DNA of 64,000 nucleotides from Symmetrospora coprosmae (taxonomy: Eukaryota > Basidiomycota > Cystobasidiomycetes > Symmetrosporaceae): positions 1 to 64,000 of the forward strand of contig VUYT01000046.1 of the NCBI GenBank assembly GCA_008802785.1, in the 5' to 3' direction. The stretch's first letter is position 1, and every line of letters begins with the position of its first letter. Positions 58,246-64,000 of the stretch are shown in pieces. Made by a program: the position numbers and the translations under genes. The notes under the pieces were generated by a model, which worked only from the letters and a program-made list of their open reading frames with translations, had not been told where the DNA came from and ran no database searches.

Positions 58246-61200
58246 ATGAACAACAGCGCCAGCGCCAGCAAGCGACCACGCCAGTCGCTTAGACTGGGCA
58301 TGGCCTCAGGCTTGCCCACGCCAGGCGCAAGGAGGAAGTCAGGCATCCCCGCCGCCTCACCGGGGGCGTCCCCGACAAAGAGAGCTCCTCGCAACGGGCA
58401 TGGCAGCAGCAGCAGCGCGCAGAACGATGACATTGCCAACAAGATGGCCGAGCTGCAGGCTGCAATACGCAAGCGCGACCCCGCCAGCTATGGTCGGCCA
58501 GAGTCGCGGTCCAGCCTACACGGACAGAGCGAAGGGGACGACGACGAGATGGAGGAGATCCTCGCGGACGGAGATGGCGAAGGCGGGGCCGAGGCGTCCT
58601 CCGCTAGTACGTCAACACAGCTCGCCAGCCCGCGTCGTCGGACAGCCACCGCGCGCCCGTCCATGACGGCACCGAGGCGGACAAGCCAGGGCAGCCTCAG
58701 CTCGCCCGGACCTGCAGGCTCAGCTGGGGGCCTGCCCGGCTTCGCGTATCAACAGCGTCCAGCGACGTTGCCCACCACGCCCAGTAGTGCAACTGCAAGC
58801 GGCTCCTATTTGCACACGCGCCCGCCCTCGTCCCTGTCGAGCTCGAGCTACATGTCGGCACACACGCACGCGTCAACATCGGGCGCCACGCCTGCATCGC
58901 GCGCCCGCTCACCCGCACCCGGCGGCTTCGCGACCCCTGGACGACGCCAGAGCGAGGTCATGGCCGGCACGGGCTTCCTTTCTCACACGGCGAGCAGCAT
59001 GGCTCGGTCGACGAGCGCTGCATCCTCTGCAGATGGCCCACCGTCCGGACTGCACGTGGGCGACCGCGTGAGCGCCCTGGGCATGGAGGGGACCCTCAGG
59101 TACATCGGCGACGTACAGTTCAAGCCGGGCGTGTGGGGCGGTATCGAGTTGAGCGGAGAGTACGCTGGCAAGGGCAAGAACAACGGAACAGTCCAAGGGT
59201 GGGTCCACACTCTGCCAGCGGTCGCTTAGTGCAGACTGTTGACGACGCTCACTTCCCTGCTACAGAGTTCAGTACTTTGCCTGTGCAGAGAATGGTGGCA
59301 TCTTCGTGCAGGCGAGCAAGATCGACCCTAGCATGCCGCCGCCTGCCTTGCCAGCCCCATCAACGGTCGGGCGGGCTCGTCCACCCTCAGCGTTGGGAGC
59401 GTCGACAGCTTCCAGTATAGGCGGGCCAACGCCACGCAAGATCCTGCCGCGGCCTAGTGGTGCCTTTATCGCACCGTCTACAGTCGCCAGACAAGCGACA
59501 AAGGCATCCACTGAAGCGTCTCAAGTGGCCGCATCGCGCATTACGGCTGGCTCGCGCGCGAGCAGTTACCTCAACCTCACAGCGAAGGATCTGCGTGCCA
59601 TGCGCAGCGCGACAGGCGAGTCAGAAGCAGCGAGAAAGAGGTCCGCGAGTCCTGAAAAAGCGGGGAATTTGAGCGCCTCGACCGCCTCAAACGTCAGTGC
59701 CGCTAGTACGACAACGGGCGTCACGCCTCGTCCAGTCAGGATGGGGAGACCTAGCGTCGGCGGAGGCGTCAGCACCGTGCTGGCCGGTACTCGCAAGTCC
59801 TTTGGCGGGCCAGGCACACCTACGCCAGCTTCCGCCATCCGCCGGCCTCCGTCAGCAATGCGGACGCACACTCCCGACATCCCCTCTGTACCTCCTCTCC
59901 CTGTCAACCTGGCCAATCCGGGCACCGAGAGACAGATAGCGAGTACAGGGGCCCCTGGAACGCCATCAGCAGCTCGGAGGTACAGCGCAATCTCGCGCCC
60001 ATCCACCCCTTCAGCTCGACCCTCTTCTCGGCTTTCGAGCGTGGCTGGAGCACGAAGTGTGTCTCGCGCGTCTTCGCGTGCCAGCATGGTTTCTGGGGCA
60101 TCTTCCCGACTCGGGCATCGAGGGGGTGATGACATGCTCGGAGCCAGTACCGCCGACACATCATCGTCAGGCCCAGCCGTTGCTGACCTGTCGAAAGAGC
60201 TGCAGGCTAGCCGCGAAGCATTGGCACGGGCTATACGAGAAGCCGAGCAGGCCAAACTCGAGTTGCTCGAGATGACGAGCGACCTGCGCGACGAAAAGAA
60301 GCGGAGCCGACAACTACACAACGAAGTCGCCGAGCTCAAGAGGAACGCTGCCGCGTCGCGTCTGGATGAAGCGAGCGCCATCGACGAGCGCGAGGCCGAC
60401 CGCGAGCGGCATGGCATCGAGCTGGAAAAGCTGCTGAATCAGCTGGAGGAGGTCAAAGAGCAGCTGGCCCGCGAGCAGGCGAGCAAGAGCGAGGGCGAGG
60501 CGGATGCCGTCCAACGTCTGCTGGAAGCGGACAAAGCGATTAATGAGCGGCAGGCAGCGCTGAAGGACCGCGAGGCGATTGCAGAGGAGCTCGCCAACTT
60601 GCAAGCGGGCGGGCGCCAAGCTATCGAGATCTACCAGGAGAAGGTCGACATTCTCGAGAACCAGCTTTTCGAGGAGCAGAATGCACTCTCGGAGGCACGG
60701 GAAGAGCTGTTCGAAGCGAAGAGCAGGCTCTCGCAGCACTTGAAGCAGGCGGCAACGCAGGCTCGGAACGCGTCAAACGGGCTAGACCCTAACAGCGCAG
60801 AGGCTCTGCTTGCAGCGTCATTAGGTGCGGGTCGGCAGCTGGAAGAGCAGGGCGAGTCTGCCGTTGCCATCGAGAATGATAATCTTCGCGCAGAGCTTGA
60901 GCATATGAAGAGCCGGATGCACCGTGTTGAGGAAGAACTGGACGATGCACGCGCGCTCCTCGAGAACGAGCAGGAGAAGGACAAGCGCAAGCGGCAGGAG
61001 AGCGGCGAGGTGGCGGACAGGCTTCGCAAGGAAGTCAAGGATCAGAAAGAGCGTGCTGACTCTGCGTGGGCGGAGAGGGACAAGGTTGCGCAGAGGGCTG
61101 AGGAGCTCGAGGCTGCGCTCAAGGACAACGAGCGCACGCTGGAAAGCGAGCGTGCCGAGCTAGAGGTGCTGCGCAAGGAGGGGAACGACAGGCCGGGGAC

Positions 61201-62460
61201 GCCTTCCTCGGCCCAAGAAGAGCTAAGGCGCGCTCAGAAGGCGCTCTCGACCCTCGAGCAGGACAAGAAGGCCGCACTGGCGGAGAGCAGCAGATTGCGG
61301 AGTCAGCTTTACGATTTGCAAGAAGAGCTCAAGCTGATGGAGGAGGTCAGGGAGGATGGCGCGTCGGGAATGCCTTCGCCGGCTCGCCTACAAGCCCGCG
61401 AGCAGCTCGAAAGCAAAGACCGTCGCATTCATGAGCTGGAACAGCAATTACAAGGAAGACCCTCTGCCGTCGCGAGTGTACCAACGAACACAGATCGCGA
61501 AGGGAGCCCTGACGCGCTGCATAACCCCAACGGCGAGTCCTCTTCCGGTGCCACAACAAGCCTGCATGCTTCAGATGCGCTGGTTCAGCTGCAACAGGCC
61601 CGCGAAGAGAGGGACAAACTCGAGAAGGTCAACCAGCGCCTTGTCGAAGAGGCGATAAAGATGCGAGACGCACAGAGGGCACTTGAACAGACGGTCAACA
61701 ATCTCATGGAGCAGATGGACGGCTTCGGCAGCAGTCAGAAGCTCGGCTTGTCAGCGCCGGTCCCGCAGCGATCGCTCTCGCAGGATACGCTCGAGGCCGA
61801 GGTGACGGATCTCCGCAAGCAGCTCGAAAAGGCCCAACGCGTGCACGAGAAGGAGCGGACCAACCTGCACTCGGAAGTCTCGCAGCTCGAGTCCCTTGTC
61901 GAGGCAAAGATTTTCCGCGAGGACGAGCTCGAGCAGCAGCTCGACGACGCAAAGCGCGCACTGGGCGAGGCGAAAGCCAAGCTGGCGCAGGCATCTGCGA
62001 ACGCAAATGCAGCAGGCACGACCGCGAGAGATGCCAAGGCAACGCTCAAGGCCGCGCCGCCAGGGGCCAGCAATGGCAGACGGTCTGCGAGTCTGCACTC
62101 TGACACGGACGACGAGGATGGCAGCTGCGAGCTGTGCGGTGATCCGCATGGCATCGAGGTGAGTCAGCGAGGCGATGGCGCACCTTTGGTCCGCAGTGCC
62201 CGTCTCTCATATGCTTGCTAATGCCCACAACCTGCAGAACTGTCCCATATTTGCAGGGTCGGCGGTCTCACCGGAGCTTCAGCAGAAACCTATCGCTGCT
62301 CCCGCGCGGCAGCCAGCTGGTCCGTTCTGCGACGACTGCGAGGAGTATGGGCACGATCTGGAGTGAGTGAGAGCGCGACCAGTAGGTTCGCGTGCGCAAC
62401 GTTACTGACCCTCCTTCACACGACAACAGGAACTGCCCGATGGCCAATGAGGTGTTCTAG
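58246..62460 (+). CDS. CLIP-170-type microtubule plus-end protein (CAP-Gly, coiled coil, zinc knuckles)
   Basis: Microtubule plus-end tracking protein of the CLIP-170/Bik1/Tip1 family, important for polarised growth and nuclear positioning. Exons: 58246-59198, 59266-62158, 62238-62362, 62430-62460, giving 1333 aa. A basic Ser/Pro-rich N-terminus of about 265 aa precedes one CAP-Gly domain (VGDRVSALGMEGTLRYIGDV, KPGVWGGIEL, GKGKNNGTVQGVQYFACAEN; about 268-345), with the last part rebuilt across intron 1. A second Ser/Pro/Ala-rich linker leads to a very long coiled coil (about 640-1240). The C-terminus has two CCHC-type zinc knuckles, CELCGDPHGIENCP and CDDCEEYGHDLENCP, each completed by splicing, as in CLIP-170 proteins that recruit LIS1 and dynactin. 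The gene stands between the WD40 gene and a BLI-3-like gene. Confidence 0.93.
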
Positions 62461-62819
62461 GGGAAACGGCAAGGGAGATGCAATGCTGATGTGTGACTGG
62501 TCGTGAGGTACGAGCTTGAGAGCAGTCATGATGTTGTCTGAATAGCTGTCACGACTGTGCAAAGCCGCCACCATTTGCATGATGTGGTCCCCGATGCAAG
62601 AGCTGGTTCCGCCCGTCTGAAGCAGTGCATCTTGATCTTCAGCTGAGAGCGCATGCAGTAATGTGTATGTGTGTGCGTACTTGTGGCATGATGGCTCGAC
62701 CAATGGCTGAACCAGTGACGTCATCCGGGCCTGACGACTGACGAATCTCCGGCCACTTGAGGGGGCGTCGCCGGGTCCACTGCCAGTGGCCTCTGCGCTT
62801 CGCCCTTGGTTTTCGCCAA
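62461..62819. promoter_or_regulatory. CLIP-170 3' flank and BLI-3-like promoter
   Basis: 359 bp between two plus-strand genes. Nothing coding recognised. It should contain the CLIP-170 polyadenylation site and the promoter of the next gene. Confidence 0.4.
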
Positions 62820-63854
62820 ATGCAAAGAAGAGCACTCACAGCCATCCTCCGACAAGCAGCACGACCCGCTACCAGCACCCTTCGAGCATCCTCCCTCGCA
62901 GCCCGCACCACCACCGCGTACACCCGATCCATCTCCACCTCATTCGCAGCAAAGATGCCCGCCGATTCCAGCAAGGCCCAGACCAAGGACCCGTACACCG
63001 AGGCCACTGAGAAGGACACCTCTCCTCAGCAGAAGGTTGAGGAGGTCAAGTGAGTTGGACAAGCTTGCTCATGCGCGCGCTGCTCCGTGTTCTGGATTCC
63101 TCCTGCTGATTCCAGGCCCGATGGCCGGTTTGCACGCACAGGCAGATCATTTCTGGCGCCGGCGTGTGCATGTTGACCACCAGGGACGCCTCTGGTGCTC
63201 TGCACAGGTGAGAGGCGCATCGTCGCTCTTCGTCCAGTCAGCCCCGTGCTGACTCCCTCACTCCGCTGCAGCCGAGCAATGGCCCCAGCCTCCAAGGAGG
63301 CACCCTTCGTCTTCGAGTTCATCGCCAACAAGGAGAGCCACAAGTTCGACGAGATTGAGGCCCATTCTGAGGTCAATGTGTCTGTGTACAACACGAAGTT
63401 AGTTCCTGTCTGACTTTTCGCTGCAGAGATGGGTGAAGTCCTAGCTGATGCATGCCAATGCCGATTGTCTAGGACTACCGACTGGCTTTCGGTCGCAGGA
63501 AAGGCACGTATCTCGGACGACCGCGAGCGCATCAAGGAGACCTTCTCGAGCCTCACCTCGAGCTGGTTCGGCGACCTCGGCGACGGTGTGCACGACGGAT
63601 CCGCCAACGACCCCCGAGTTCAGCTCATTGTCGTAAGTGAACCCGCTTGGGTATCGCTGGCGACCCACTTTGACGTTCACTGACATGGTCCAAAACAGGT
63701 TGAGCCAGAGGAGATCCGCTACTGGGCCCAGAAGCAGACTCAGATCGGCACACTAGCAAACGTTGTCACTTCCGCCGTCACGGGCAAGACCGCCAACCCG
63801 GGTGTGCTGAGGAACCTGAGCAAGTCCGAGCTTGCCCAGGCCAAGTCTGCCTAA
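62820..63854 (+). CDS. BLI-3-like general stress protein (PNPOx/FMN-binding split barrel)
   Basis: Pyridoxamine-5'-phosphate-oxidase-like flavin-binding protein related to Neurospora BLI-3 and bacterial general stress protein 26. Exons: 62820-63049, 63142-63207, 63272-63397, 63473-63632, 63699-63854, giving 245 aa. Residues 1-45 are Arg/Ser/Thr/Ala-rich (MQRRALTAILRQAARPATST) and look like a mitochondrial presequence. An in-frame ATG at 62955 (MPADSSK) would give a 200-aa cytosolic form. The barrel contains GVCMLTTRDASGALHSRAMA, APFVFEFIANKESHKFDEIE, TTDWLSVAGKARISDD and SSWFGDLGDGVHDGSANDPR, then YWAQKQTQIG. The WFGDLGDGVHxG signature is diagnostic of the group. Its physiological role is not known; BLI-3 is light-induced in Neurospora. 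Confidence 0.9.
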
Positions 63855-63868
63855 GCGAGCCCATAATG

Positions 63869-64000
63869 CTAGCGATTCCCATATCTCGTAGCCAACGAGT
63901 GCGAAATACATTTGGTTCTCGTGCTCGCGGATTCGAGACTTTTGGCTTTGCTCTGCTCAACCCACTTGTCGATGGAGACCGCCTCTTCCATCGTATCGAA
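63869..64000 (-). CDS. C-terminal end of a gene running off the right edge (partial)
   Basis: A minus-strand frame open to the window edge ends at the stop at 63869-63871, only 14 bp from the BLI-3-like stop. The last 43 residues read FDTMEEAVSIDKWVEQSKAK followed by a Ser/Arg/Thr-rich end. The composition and the helical charged start fit a real C-terminus, but there is no recognisable domain and no splice evidence inside the window. If real, the two genes converge with nearly touching coding ends. Confidence 0.4.
   Translation of the reverse strand, partial: FDTMEEAVSIDKWVEQSKAKSLESASTRTKCISHSLATRYGNR

Overview
This 64 kb window is chromosomal DNA of an intron-rich fungus, most likely a basidiomycete. 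Introns are short (about 45-120 bp) with GTGAGT, GTGCGT or GTAAGT donors. Third codon positions are GC-rich, poly-Q tracts are long, and nearly every gene is a conserved fungal housekeeping gene. Complex I, ATG4, SUV3 and a large ABCB transporter fit a filamentous or dimorphic basidiomycete (an Exobasidiomycetes- or Microbotryomycetes-like intron density is a guess). I saw no transposon, virus-like element, rRNA, tRNA or CRISPR array. Gene models were spliced by eye. Phases close across every exon of each model except the helicase-like gene at 54-56 kb.

Layout. 0.9-6.2 kb: SNF5 chromatin remodeller fused to a GATA finger (-). 7.4-8.9 kb: KDEL receptor ERD2 with three tiny 3' exons (-). 9.8-10.0 kb: small secreted Cys-rich protein (-). 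10.6-12.2 kb: cyclin H of TFIIH (-), divergent from the Ca/Mn transporter GDT1 (+, 12.3-13.7 kb). 13.9-16.7 kb: splicing factor CEF1/CDC5 (-). 16.7-19.5 kb: no convincing gene, one unresolved minus-strand coding-like patch. 19.6-22.2 kb: mitochondrial helicase SUV3 (+). 22.7-24.4 kb: FAD monooxygenase (+). 24.7-27.1 kb: AAA-type ATPase with winged helix (-). 27.4-28.7 kb: complex I 21 kDa subunit (-). 29.0-32.8 kb: autophagy protease ATG4 (-), divergent from TFIIH subunit TFB1 (+, 33.2-35.5 kb). 36.0-41.8 kb: ABCB transporter (+). 41.9-43.0 kb: HAD phosphatase (-), divergent from a peroxisomal enoyl-CoA isomerase (+). 44.4-44.7 kb: APC/C subunit CDC26 (-). 45.6-49.1 kb: two tandem RNase H1 genes (-). 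49.5-50.9 kb: Pom34-like nuclear pore membrane protein (-). 51.1-53.1 kb: ATP sulfurylase MET3 (-). 54.1-56.0 kb: CBM21-like domain joined to a degenerate DEAD-box-like helicase (+). 56.2-57.9 kb: LisH-WD40 protein (-), divergent from CLIP-170 (+, 58.2-62.5 kb). 62.8-63.9 kb: BLI-3-like flavin-binding protein (+). A gene runs off the right edge (-).

The genes do not form one pathway. Loose themes are transcription and chromatin (SNF5, cyclin H, TFB1), mitochondrial nucleic-acid and energy functions (SUV3, RNase H pair, AAA-WH ATPase, complex I subunit) and organelle traffic. The most unusual points are the microexons of 4, 5, 12, 13, 18 and 19 nt needed to rebuild conserved protein motifs, the intact tandem RNase H1 pair with nine matching exons, and the CBM21/helicase-like chimera with broken helicase motifs.
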